DNA of 64,000 bases, from positions 62,001 through 126,000 of the forward strand of contig JBQHQH010000002.1 of assembly GCA_052067355.1 (NCBI GenBank). Reading direction: 5' to 3'. The DNA comes from CABMKH01 sp040797625. Lineage in GTDB: Bacteria > Bacillota > Clostridia > Tissierellales > Tissierellaceae. The notes below the pieces were generated by a model. It was not told the origin of the DNA, did no database searches, and saw only the letters and a program-made list of their open reading frames with translations. A program made the position numbers and the translations under genes. Of this stretch, positions 35,254-42,754 are shown in pieces (the first letter of the stretch is position 1; every line of letters starts with the position of its first letter).

Positions 35254-35294
35254 ACAAAAGGGTTTACATAAATAAATTATGTAAACCCTTTTGT
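35254..35294 (+). repeat. Palindrome 1: padR terminator and dif-like core
   Basis: Perfect 18-base arms (ACAAAAGGGTTTACATAA and its complement) around ATAAA, followed by GTTTTA. It sits 16 bases after the padR stop and can serve as terminator. The inner 25 bases read GTTTACATAA-N5-TTATGTAAAC, the same arms as in palindrome 2. Confidence 0.75.
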
Positions 35295-35603
35295 GTTTTA
35301 TTAGAGTATATACATATAAAATAAATTATTTAATAAATGTTACATGTGAAATCCTATATAATTCATTTTAAGCTTGTGTAATTAACTCTGGAGCCATTTT
35401 TGCTTGCTATCCATGTATTTGTATATCAAATACGTTTAAACGCTTTATATTGGATTTTAAAACGTCAATTTTCAGTACAAGTATTATATTTATAATATTG
35501 ATATTTTTAAGATAGGAAAAAAATTTAATAGAGGTGACCAAAGTAGAGGGGGCTTAATTTAAAAATTGGATACATATAAAATAATCAAATTTTCTACTAT
35601 TAA

Positions 35604-35638
35604 CCTATGTTTACATAATATAATTATGTAAACATAGG
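35604..35638. repeat. Palindrome 2: dif-like inverted repeat
   Basis: Perfect 16-base arms (CCTATGTTTACATAAT and its complement) around ATA. The inner 25 bases, GTTTACATAA-N5-TTATGTAAAC, repeat the core of palindrome 1. TTATGTAAAC matches the XerD-side arm of the B. subtilis dif site as I recall it (TTATGTAAACT). There is no T-run and no gene next to it, so a terminator role is unlikely. Confidence 0.6.
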
Positions 35639-36047
35639 CATTGTTAATTATTAGATGGTCGTTATAATTATCTAGAAATATTAATTCAGCTATATGGACT
35701 TTTCAAAAAACATTCTGTAAGTTTTATGTGATTTATGACTTATTTAGCAAACCATATAGGGAAATTCATTTATAATCAGCTAAAATCCATTTAACACATC
35801 TTTAAAGAGAGTTCGTTGCTTATGTATAGATTTACATGCCTAATTAAATTGAAGTGCTGTATGATCGATTTTAAAGCTTGATTTTTGATGAGATATTTTA
35901 AAATTCAAGAATATAGAGTTGGAAAATAATTAATAGGCTTTTTTATAATTCTGTATCAATCTATACAAAGCTATATAATAGATTTCTATAGTTATTATAA
36001 ATAGGTGGAAAAGTTATCCTAAATGTGATATTATTATATAAACATCA

Positions 36048-36081
36048 TATTAGTCACAAAATAGTTATTTTGTGACTAATA
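36048..36081. repeat. Palindrome 3: perfect 34-bp inverted repeat before the recombinase gene
   Basis: TATTAGTCACAAAATA and its complement are separated by GT. It ends 31 bases before the recombinase ATG. There is no T-run on either side. It may be an operator, a leader hairpin or a recombination site; its arms differ from palindromes 1 and 2. Confidence 0.6.
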
Positions 36082-36112
36082 ATAGGTAAAAAATCATAGA
36101 AAGAGGGATAAA

Positions 36113-37090
36113 ATGTTTGAAATACCCATTATTTTTGAAGATTACTTAAATTATATGGAAACAATCAAAGGTACCTCCCCTAATACTGTAAAGGAATACT
36201 ACTTTGATCTTCGTACTTTTTTTAAGTTTATTAAATTAAGATATAGAATTGTAGATTCAAATACAGAGTTTAATGATATCGATATTTCTGATATAGGTAT
36301 AGACTTAATAAAGAGAATCAACATCCAGGACTTACATGCTTACATATCCTATGTAGATAAAAAAAGAGACAATGGCAACTTTGCTAAGTCTAGAAAAGTT
36401 GCCTCCCTCCGTTCATTCTTTAACTACCTATATTCTACAATAAATGTGATAGATAAAAATCCAGCTGAATCTCTAGAGTTTCCTAAAAGAGACTCTAGAA
36501 ATCCTGTGTATCTCACACTAGATGATTCTGAAAAGCTGTTAAACACTGTTTTAGAAAATAAAAACGAAGAATATAGAAAGCGAGACTATGCTATTATCAT
36601 GCTCTTTCTAAATTGTGGATTGCGATTATCTGAGCTTGCTAGTATAGATATGGACAAGATTAAAGATAATGACACTCTAACAGTAATTGGTAAGGGTAAC
36701 AAAGAACGAACCATCTTCTTAAATCAGGCCTGTATAGACGCTATTAGAGATTACAAGATGGTTCGCCCAAAAGACGCAAAGGATAAAAAGGCATTATTTA
36801 TCAGTAAGAGAAAAAATCGCATGAGCAACAGAGCTATTCAGCATATGGTAGATAGATATTTGGAAAAAGCTGGATTTGATACAGATATATACTCAACCCA
36901 TAAATTAAGGCATACAGCTGCTACCCTCATGTATAAATATGGGAATGTAGATATACTGGCTTTACAGGAGATATTGGGGCATGAATCTGTCTCTACTACT
37001 CAGATCTATACTCATATTGACGACGATAGATTAAGAGATGCCGTAAAGAGCAATCCATTAGCTAATAGAAAAAACAAAGTCGATCTATAG
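36113..37090 (+). CDS. Xer-type tyrosine recombinase
   Basis: The 325-residue protein has a SAM-like core-binding N-terminal domain (about 5-120) and a catalytic domain (about 135-315) with the complete tyrosine recombinase set: R171, K194, H263, R266, H290 and the nucleophile Y299 (TQIYTH). Length and layout fit XerC/XerD/CodV-like enzymes that resolve chromosome dimers at dif, rather than larger phage integrases. I cannot say which Xer it is. AGAGGGA precedes the ATG. The nearby palindromes are candidate targets. No phage genes are adjacent. Confidence 0.88.
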   Translation: MFEIPIIFEDYLNYMETIKGTSPNTVKEYYFDLRTFFKFIKLRYRIVDSNTEFNDIDISDIGIDLIKRINIQDLHAYISYVDKKRDNGNFAKSRKVASLRSFFNYLYSTINVIDKNPAESLEFPKRDSRNPVYLTLDDSEKLLNTVLENKNEEYRKRDYAIIMLFLNCGLRLSELASIDMDKIKDNDTLTVIGKGNKERTIFLNQACIDAIRDYKMVRPKDAKDKKALFISKRKNRMSNRAIQHMVDRYLEKAGFDTDIYSTHKLRHTAATLMYKYGNVDILALQEILGHESVSTTQIYTHIDDDRLRDAVKSNPLANRKNKVDL

Positions 37091-37108
37091 AGATTGGCTT
37101 TGTTTTTT
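37069..37108. terminator. Bidirectional terminator between recombinase and LysM genes
   Basis: AAAAAACAAAG (37069-37079) pairs with CTTTGTTTTTT (37098-37108), with a T-run on either strand. It can end both the recombinase transcript and the converging LysM-gene transcript. Confidence 0.75.
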
Positions 37109-37117
37109 CTATTATAT

Positions 37118-37423
37118 CTATCTTTCTATTATAGGTATTTTGATTGTATCTCCTGGGAATATATATGATGTATCTAAATCATTAAATTTCTTTATCCTAT
37201 ATACCATTTTTCGAACATCGTATCTAGGTGGCATATATTCTAGTGCAATATTCCACAATGTGTCTCCCTCTGATATTCTTACCTCACAAAATTCCTCTTC
37301 TAATATCATGCTATGGGCTTTAATTGAATTAGTAAGGAAAGTAATTGTCATTGTAAATATAATAAATATAAAAGTTACAAATAAGAAAAATCTAGTTTTA
37401 TTAACTATTCTATATCTTTTCAT
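37118..37423 (-). CDS. YneA-like LysM membrane protein (probable SOS division inhibitor)
   Basis: The 101-residue protein has a short basic N-terminus, one membrane segment (about 11-30) and an extracellular LysM domain (about 46-97: RISEGDTLWNIALEYMP, then FPGDTIKIPI). B. subtilis YneA has the same build, is divergent from lexA, is repressed by LexA and halts division during the SOS response. Here the gene is likewise divergent from lexA and its promoter carries two LexA boxes. The function is inferred from architecture and context, because LysM similarity alone is not specific. AGGTGG precedes the ATG. Confidence 0.8.
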   Translation of the reverse strand: MKRYRIVNKTRFFLFVTFIFIIFTMTITFLTNSIKAHSMILEEEFCEVRISEGDTLWNIALEYMPPRYDVRKMVYRIKKFNDLDTSYIFPGDTIKIPIIER

Positions 37424-37446
37424 AATCCACCTCGCACAAAAGTTCT

Positions 37447-37458
37447 GAACAGAAGTTC
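37447..37458. promoter_or_regulatory. LexA (SOS) box proximal to the LysM gene
   Basis: GAACAGAAGTTC fits GAAC-N4-GTTC exactly. It lies just downstream of the -10 element of the leftward promoter, about 25 bases ahead of the LysM ATG. A further GAAC-N4-GTGC overlaps on the gene side. Confidence 0.85.
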
Positions 37459-37467
37459 TATATTTAT

Positions 37468-37496
37468 ATTCTATACAAACATCCGTTCATTGTCAA
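37468..37496 (-). promoter_or_regulatory. Promoter of the YneA-like gene
   Basis: On the - strand: TTGACA (37496-37491), a 17-base spacer and TAGAAT (37473-37468). It is a near-consensus promoter, with one LexA-like box inside the spacer and another just downstream. Confidence 0.75.
37477..37488. promoter_or_regulatory. Second LexA-like box in the LysM promoter spacer
   Basis: On the - strand it reads GAACGGATGTTT followed by G, one mismatch from GAAC-N4-GTTC. The GTTTG end is shared with the box of lexA at 37516. It lies between the -35 and -10 elements. Confidence 0.65.
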
Positions 37497-37515
37497 TAGT
37501 TTTTGGGAAAAATTA

Positions 37516-37527
37516 GAACTCTTGTTT
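37516..37527. promoter_or_regulatory. LexA (SOS) box of lexA
   Basis: GAACTCTTGTTT followed by G, one mismatch from GAAC-N4-GTTC. It overlaps the -35 element of the lexA promoter, which suits autorepression. Confidence 0.7.
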
Positions 37528-37554
37528 GAATAATTTAAACCCTTGTGTTATAAT
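37526..37554 (+). promoter_or_regulatory. Promoter of lexA
   Basis: TTGAAT (37526-37531), a 17-base spacer and TATAAT (37549-37554), with TG one base ahead of the -10 element (extended -10). Confidence 0.7.
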
Positions 37555-37613
37555 TACAATAATAGAATCAAGAAACAAAGATATCAGAATTTAAAGTGAG
37601 GTGTATTATTTAT

Positions 37614-38231
37614 ATGTATGAAGATTTATCTCAAAAACAAATTGAAATATTGTTGTATATAAAAAATGAAATTCAAAGACAAGGATACCCACCGGCAGTT
37701 AGAGAAATATGTAAAGGAGTAGGTTTAAAATCCACTTCTACTGTTCATGGTCATTTAGAAAAATTAGAAGCTAAGGGATACATAAGAAAAGATCCTACTA
37801 AACCTAGAGCTATTGAAATATTAGACAATGAAGATGATTTTCTATTAGTTAAAAAGAAGACTGTTGATATTCCAGTAGTTGGAAGAGTTACTGCTGGTAC
37901 GCCTATCTTAGCTGTTGAAAATATTGAAGATACTTATCCAGTTCCAATAGATTTAGTTGAAGGACATGATTTCTTTATGTTAAAGGTTCAAGGTGAAAGT
38001 ATGATAGAAGCTGGAATATTAGATGGAGATTTGGTTTTAGTTCAAGAACAAAAAACTGCTCAAAACGGGGACATTGTAGTAGCTCTATTAGAAGAAGAAG
38101 CAACTATAAAAAGATTCTTTAAAGAAAAAGATAGGATTAGACTACAACCTGAAAACCAATTCATGGAGCCTATTTATTCAAGAAATGTAAGTATTTTAGG
38201 AAAGGTTAGAGGTCTATTTAGAAAGATATAA
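37614..38231 (+). CDS. lexA: LexA repressor
   Basis: LexA represses the SOS genes and cuts itself when RecA filaments form. The 205-residue product has a winged-helix N-terminal domain (about 5-70, with GYPPAVREICKGVGLKSTSTVHGHL), the cleavage site A94-G95 in VTAGTP, and the catalytic dyad S129 (QGESMIEAG) and K166 (EEATIKRFF). ATG 37614 gives the usual N-terminus; a GTG at 37596 overlaps the AGTGAGGTG ribosome site. Its own LexA box overlaps the promoter. The divergent LysM gene and recA are the other likely targets in this window. Confidence 0.97.
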   Translation: MYEDLSQKQIEILLYIKNEIQRQGYPPAVREICKGVGLKSTSTVHGHLEKLEAKGYIRKDPTKPRAIEILDNEDDFLLVKKKTVDIPVVGRVTAGTPILAVENIEDTYPVPIDLVEGHDFFMLKVQGESMIEAGILDGDLVLVQEQKTAQNGDIVVALLEEEATIKRFFKEKDRIRLQPENQFMEPIYSRNVSILGKVRGLFRKI

Positions 38232-38242
38232 TTTTTATGAAA

Positions 38243-38284
38243 TGAACCTCAAGAGTTAACAATAAATTTAACTCTTGAGGTTCA
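38243..38284. terminator. Bidirectional terminator between lexA and ynbB
   Basis: Perfect 17-base arms (TGAACCTCAAGAGTTAA and its complement) with an 8-base loop, then TTTTTA on the right. It separates the rightward half of the window from the leftward half. Confidence 0.85.
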
Positions 38285-38287
38285 TTT

Positions 38288-39586
38288 TTATTTTAAATCT
38301 ATAAGCTTCTTATTATAGAGATTACTTAGTGATTTATATACTCCTAGTTTACAGTGTTCATAGGTCAATCCCCCTTGATAATATGCAAAATAGGGTTCTC
38401 TCATAGGTCCATCTGCACTTAATTCTATAGAGGAGCCATCTATAAAGCCACCAGCAGCCATTATTACTTGATCTTCATACCCAGGCATCTCCCATGCTTC
38501 TGGAACCACATAGGCATCTACTGGTGAAGCTGCTTGTATTCCTTTACAAAACTCTGAAACTCTTTCTCTACTTAAAAATTCTATTGCCTGTATTATATCA
38601 CTTCTCTCATCTTCTACATCTGGAATTACTCTAAATCCTAAATCCTTATATACTTTTGCCATTAATAATGCTCCTTTAACAGCTTCAGATACAATATGTG
38701 GAGCCAAAAATAGGCCTTGTAGCGTAGTTCTAGTGGTCCCGAAGGTTAATCCACAGTCCTTGCCTAATCCTGGTGCTGTAAGCCTATTAGCAACTAATTC
38801 CACTAACTTTCTATTTCCTACTATATATCCCCCTGATAGTGCTAATCCACCACCTGGGTTTTTAATTAGAGAACCAGCCATGATATCTACTCCCACATCT
38901 GTAGGTTCTTTTGTCTCCAAGAACTCCCCATAGCAATTATCTACCATGATAATTATATCCTTATTATATTTCTTAATGGCCGAAACAGCTTCCTCAATTT
39001 CTGAAACTGTTAAAGCTCTTCTATCGCTATATCCAGTGGAGCGTTGTATCATTACAATCTTAGTTTTGTCTGTAATAGACTTCTTTGCTGCATCAATATC
39101 TATTTTATTATTCACTAGGGGAACCTCTTTATAGCTTATTCCATATTCGATTAGATTCCCCTCCATATCTCCTTCTACTCCTATGACCTTCTGCAAGGTA
39201 TCATATGGAGATCCAGTTATAGATATTAACTCATCACCCGGTCTCAATATACCAGATAAGGTAAGACTTAAGGCATGAGTACCAGAGGCTATTGTAGGTC
39301 TTACTAAGGCATCTTCAGTGTTGAACACCCTTGAATATATCTCTTCTACCTTATCCCTACCTACATCTCCATATCCATATCCCGTAGTCCAATAAAAATC
39401 AGTAGAACTAAGCCTTGACTCATGCATTGCATTTATTACTTTATATTGATTAAATTCTTTTACTCTATCTATTTCATTAAATTTCTTGAAAATGTCTTTT
39501 TCACTTCTATCTACAAAATCTATAATTTCTCTTTTTATATCAAATTGTTTACATAATATATTTATTGTATACTCTTCTTCTAGCAT
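38288..39586 (-). CDS. ynbB: YnbB-type PLP-dependent lyase (methionine gamma-lyase/aluminium resistance family)
   Basis: The 432-residue protein belongs to the Cys/Met-metabolism PLP enzymes of the aluminium-resistance subfamily. Visible are TIASGTHALSLTLSGILRPG for cofactor phosphate binding, IMVDNCYGEF with the Asp that contacts the pyridine nitrogen, and the lysine region AGSLIKNPGGG. The true reaction of this subfamily is not well established. B. subtilis ynbB also lies near miaA and hfq. It starts with ATG and is the last gene of the miaB-mutS-mutL-miaA-hfq-ynbB run. Confidence 0.85.
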   Translation of the reverse strand: MLEEEYTINILCKQFDIKREIIDFVDRSEKDIFKKFNEIDRVKEFNQYKVINAMHESRLSSTDFYWTTGYGYGDVGRDKVEEIYSRVFNTEDALVRPTIASGTHALSLTLSGILRPGDELISITGSPYDTLQKVIGVEGDMEGNLIEYGISYKEVPLVNNKIDIDAAKKSITDKTKIVMIQRSTGYSDRRALTVSEIEEAVSAIKKYNKDIIIMVDNCYGEFLETKEPTDVGVDIMAGSLIKNPGGGLALSGGYIVGNRKLVELVANRLTAPGLGKDCGLTFGTTRTTLQGLFLAPHIVSEAVKGALLMAKVYKDLGFRVIPDVEDERSDIIQAIEFLSRERVSEFCKGIQAASPVDAYVVPEAWEMPGYEDQVIMAAGGFIDGSSIELSADGPMREPYFAYYQGGLTYEHCKLGVYKSLSNLYNKKLIDLK

Positions 39587-39623
39587 AAATTTATATTCAC
39601 CCTTTTAGTTATCTTAGAACAAT

Positions 39624-39851
39624 TTATTTTCTGTCACTTAAATCTATTTTCTTACTTGGAATTATCATGGATATGGAATGTTTGTAAATCAGCTGCTGCT
39701 CACTGCCTGTTTCCAAAATAATGGTATAGTTATCAAACCCTTTCACAGTACCTTTTACTTTATCACCACCTATTAGAAATATGGTAATGCCTATATTTTC
39801 CCTTCTAGCTCTGTTAAGAAAAACATCTTGTAAATTAGGCGTTTGTTTCAA
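39624..39851 (-). CDS. hfq: RNA chaperone Hfq
   Basis: Hfq is an Sm-fold hexamer that binds small RNAs and A-rich mRNA. The 75-residue product has Sm1 (NLQDVFLNRARREN, GDKVKGTVKGFDNYTI) and Sm2 (IYKHSISMIIPS, corresponding to the YKHAI motif). There is little C-terminal tail, as in Gram-positive Hfq. It follows miaA by 18 bases, the conserved pairing, with GGGAGAG upstream. Confidence 0.96.
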   Translation of the reverse strand: MKQTPNLQDVFLNRARRENIGITIFLIGGDKVKGTVKGFDNYTIILETGSEQQLIYKHSISMIIPSKKIDLSDRK

Positions 39852-39869
39852 TGTAATCTCTCCCTTCCC

Positions 39870-40811
39870 CTATTTATATAGCATATCATATATATTTTTT
39901 TTAATATAAAGACTTAGCTCATCAAAGTTATGAAATTCATCAATATTTACCCATTTAATTCTTTTATCCCTTCGAAACCAGGTCAATTGCCTCTTTGCAT
40001 AATTCCTACTTCCCTGTTTTATTCTATTAATGGCCTCCTCAAGAGTAGATCTATTTTCAAGATAATCTATTATCTCTTTATATCCTATTCCCTGTAAAGA
40101 TACCAGGTTTTTGTCATAGCCTAAGTTTAAAATCTCCTGTACTTCATCTATCAGTCCCTGCTCTATCATTATGTCTACTCGCCTATTAATTCTCTCATAT
40201 AGCTTACTTCTATCCATATTAAGGCATATCATGGACAATCTATAATCCTCTACTTCTCTTCTAAAGTCTTTATTGTATTCAGACATAGTCTTACCAGTTA
40301 ACTCAAATATCTCTAAAGCACGTATTATCCTCTTTCTATCTCTAATGTGGATTTTTTTGCTGCTTTCAATGTCAACCTCTGATAATATATTATGGATATA
40401 TTCATTTCCATATTCTTCTGCTAGAGTTTCATATCTTTGTCTTATTTCCTCATTGGGAGCTACTTTTACAAAGTTCAATTTATAGACTAGAGAATTAATA
40501 TAAAGTCCTGTACCGCCAACAACTATTGGCAATTTATTTTTCCTATTTAATTCTCCTATAAGTCGTGTGGCATCTCTTTGATAGTTAGAAACTGTATATT
40601 CTTCATCAGGATATACTATATCTATTAGATGATGTGGTATACCTTTCATCTCATCATCTGTAACTTTAGCTGTTCCAATATCCATGTATTTATATATCTG
40701 CATGGAATCTGCAGATATGATCTCACCATCTAATTTACTAGCCAAATCCACTGATAATGCAGTCTTACCTACTGCAGTTGGCCCTGTAATTATTAGTAGT
40801 TTATCCTTCAT
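39870..40811 (-). CDS. miaA: tRNA dimethylallyltransferase MiaA
   Basis: MiaA adds the isopentenyl group of DMAPP to A37 of tRNAs reading UNN codons; MiaB (also in this operon) then methylthiolates it. The 313-residue protein has P-loop GPTAVGKTALS near the N-terminus, DSMQIYKYMDIGTAK, the GGTGLYINS element and the C-terminal YAKRQLTWFRRD motif. DMAPP comes from the MEP pathway enzymes IspG and IspH in this window. It lies 12 bases after mutL. Confidence 0.97.
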   Translation of the reverse strand: MKDKLLIITGPTAVGKTALSVDLASKLDGEIISADSMQIYKYMDIGTAKVTDDEMKGIPHHLIDIVYPDEEYTVSNYQRDATRLIGELNRKNKLPIVVGGTGLYINSLVYKLNFVKVAPNEEIRQRYETLAEEYGNEYIHNILSEVDIESSKKIHIRDRKRIIRALEIFELTGKTMSEYNKDFRREVEDYRLSMICLNMDRSKLYERINRRVDIMIEQGLIDEVQEILNLGYDKNLVSLQGIGYKEIIDYLENRSTLEEAINRIKQGSRNYAKRQLTWFRRDKRIKWVNIDEFHNFDELSLYIKKNIYDMLYK

Positions 40812-40823
40812 TTAATCATCCTT

Positions 40824-42752
40824 TTACATTATTCTCAAAAAATTCTTTTCAATATCCTTTTTGGTCATTTCAACTATAGTAGGTCTACCATGTGGGCATG
40901 TAAAAGGATTTTCACATTTCCTTAAATCCTTAAATAATGCTATTATCTCTATATCATCTATATTATCACCACTTTTTATAGCATTAGTACACGCAATTTT
41001 CATTATCTTATTCACCTTAGTATCATAATTACTCTGTATATTTGAATCTATATTATCCAATATATCTAAAAATAACTCTTTACTTTGAGGAGTACCAAAT
41101 AATAATGGAACACCTCGTAACGCAATACTATTAGAGCCAAACTCTTCTAAGTCAAAACCTAAATTTTTGAATATCTCTATATTTTCTAGACATCTACTCA
41201 TATCTATATTGTTTAGTTCAATTATTTCAGGAATCAATAACTGCTGAATGCTTATTTTTTCCTCACTATATTCTCTCCTATATTTTTCATACATTATACG
41301 TTCGTGAGCAGCATGTTGATCTATAAAGTATATCTTTTCCTCTTCTTTACTCTCTGCAATTATATAGGTGTTAAATACTCTCCCAACTGGTACAATATCC
41401 AATAGGATATCCTGTATCTTTTGTTCTTCTACTACTTCTTCTTTTACATCTTCTCTATACTTCAATTCAGAGTTCTTATTATCTGTTTCATGGATTATAT
41501 TATTATCTATATAGAATATACCTTCATCCTTTAGATCTGGAGCATTTAAAGATGTACTAAGATTAGAATAAATATCTTCTACATCCATATTAGGCGATGA
41601 TTCTATACTAGAGCTCTTATGTGATACATCTCTATTATCTAAAGTAAAATCTCTTATAATTATATCTTCTGAGGATTTAGGTTCTCCTAATTCAAATAGT
41701 TTAGGTATCTCCTCTTCTTTTTTCTCTTTTTCCTGTTTCTTTAGAGATATTTTAGGAACATATAATGAGGATACGAGATTTTCTCCTACTATATTACTTA
41801 TAGTTCCTATGACTCTATTTCTATCTATAAATTTAATCTCCTGTTTTGTAGGATGTATGTTGACATCTATCTCCTTTGGATCAATATCTATATTGAGAAC
41901 AAAAGCTGGAAATCTGTTTATTGGAATCATAGACTTATAACAATTTTCTATTGCCTTAGCAATAGCATAATTAACTATATATCTACCATTCATATATAAA
42001 AATTGATGTCCTCTATTTCCCCTATATAGATTGTTATTGGAGATAAATCCTTTTATAGATATATAATCATCACTATAATCAATTGGAATCAGGTTTTTAG
42101 AAAAATCTTTACCCAATACAGTATATATAGTATCTATTAGCTCTCCACTATTGGAAGTTTGTAATATAGTCTTATTATCTCTAATAAATTTAAAAGCAAC
42201 TTTAGGATTTCCCAATGCAAGTTTATTGACTATATCACTGATATAATTTCCCTCTGTTATATCACTTTTTAAAAACTTCTTCCTAACAGGTAAGTTGTAG
42301 AACAGATCTCGAACTATCATAGTAGTTCCCTTAGGACATCCTACCATGTCCATTGAGACTATCTTACCTTCTTCTATAATCCCATGGGATCCTGCACTAG
42401 ATTCTGCAGTTTTAGTTAGCACCTCTACTTTAGCTACACTGGCTATACTGGCCAATGCCTCTCCTCTAAAGCCCAGTGACATAATACTATAGATATCATC
42501 TATACTACTCAATTTAGAAGTCGAATGTCTTTCAAAAGCAATCTTTAAGTCTTTTTCCTCAATTCCATCTCCATCATCAGTAATCCTAATGGAAGTTTTG
42601 CCACCATTACTTATATCTACTATTATACTTTTAGAATTTGCATCTATGGAATTTTCAACTAGTTCTTTTACAATAGATGAAGGGTTTTCAATTACTTCAC
42701 CAGCTGCTATCTTTTGAATAGTTAAATTATCTAATATCTTAATTTTAGACAT
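40824..42752 (-). CDS. mutL: DNA mismatch repair protein MutL
   Basis: MutL couples MutS recognition to strand removal. The 642-residue protein has the GHKL ATPase N-terminus (GEVIENPSSIVKELVENSID, DDGDGI, SLGFRGEALASI), a variable linker (about 330-450) and a C-terminal endonuclease domain with DQHAAHERIMYE, ACTNAIKSGD and CPHGRPT. This is the nicking type of MutL found in bacteria that lack MutH. The start codon is 2 bases after the mutS stop, with AAGGAGAA in the end of mutS. Confidence 0.97.
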   Translation of the reverse strand: MSKIKILDNLTIQKIAAGEVIENPSSIVKELVENSIDANSKSIIVDISNGGKTSIRITDDGDGIEEKDLKIAFERHSTSKLSSIDDIYSIMSLGFRGEALASIASVAKVEVLTKTAESSAGSHGIIEEGKIVSMDMVGCPKGTTMIVRDLFYNLPVRKKFLKSDITEGNYISDIVNKLALGNPKVAFKFIRDNKTILQTSNSGELIDTIYTVLGKDFSKNLIPIDYSDDYISIKGFISNNNLYRGNRGHQFLYMNGRYIVNYAIAKAIENCYKSMIPINRFPAFVLNIDIDPKEIDVNIHPTKQEIKFIDRNRVIGTISNIVGENLVSSLYVPKISLKKQEKEKKEEEIPKLFELGEPKSSEDIIIRDFTLDNRDVSHKSSSIESSPNMDVEDIYSNLSTSLNAPDLKDEGIFYIDNNIIHETDNKNSELKYREDVKEEVVEEQKIQDILLDIVPVGRVFNTYIIAESKEEEKIYFIDQHAAHERIMYEKYRREYSEEKISIQQLLIPEIIELNNIDMSRCLENIEIFKNLGFDLEEFGSNSIALRGVPLLFGTPQSKELFLDILDNIDSNIQSNYDTKVNKIMKIACTNAIKSGDNIDDIEIIALFKDLRKCENPFTCPHGRPTIVEMTKKDIEKNFLRIM

Positions 42753-42754
42753 AT

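Larger units (their letters stand above)
35238..36112. other. Gene-free 875-bp interval with three palindromes
   Basis: I find no open reading frame with a ribosome site on either strand. The A+T-rich interval contains perfect inverted repeats at 35254-35294, 35604-35638 and 36048-36081. It also has a 15-base exact direct repeat (ATACATATAAAATAA at 35310 and 35570) and two diverged copies of a segment of about 120 bases (near 35405-35530 and 35818-35938). In both copies a TTGCTT and an ATGTAT near the start are followed, about 50 bases later, by GATTTTAAA. It lies between padR and a Xer-type recombinase. Confidence 0.6.

Noticed and set aside
34854..35640. PadR operon including a downstream efflux gene
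   Set aside because: No transporter or enzyme gene follows; the next reading frame is the recombinase 875 bases on.
35238..36112. CRISPR array in the gene-free interval
   Set aside because: The repeats are few, palindromic and unequally spaced, with no regular repeat-spacer pattern and no cas gene nearby.
36113..37090. Phage or integrative-element integrase
   Set aside because: The protein is Xer-sized and no excisionase, replication, capsid or tRNA attachment site is present; the neighbours are lexA and housekeeping genes.
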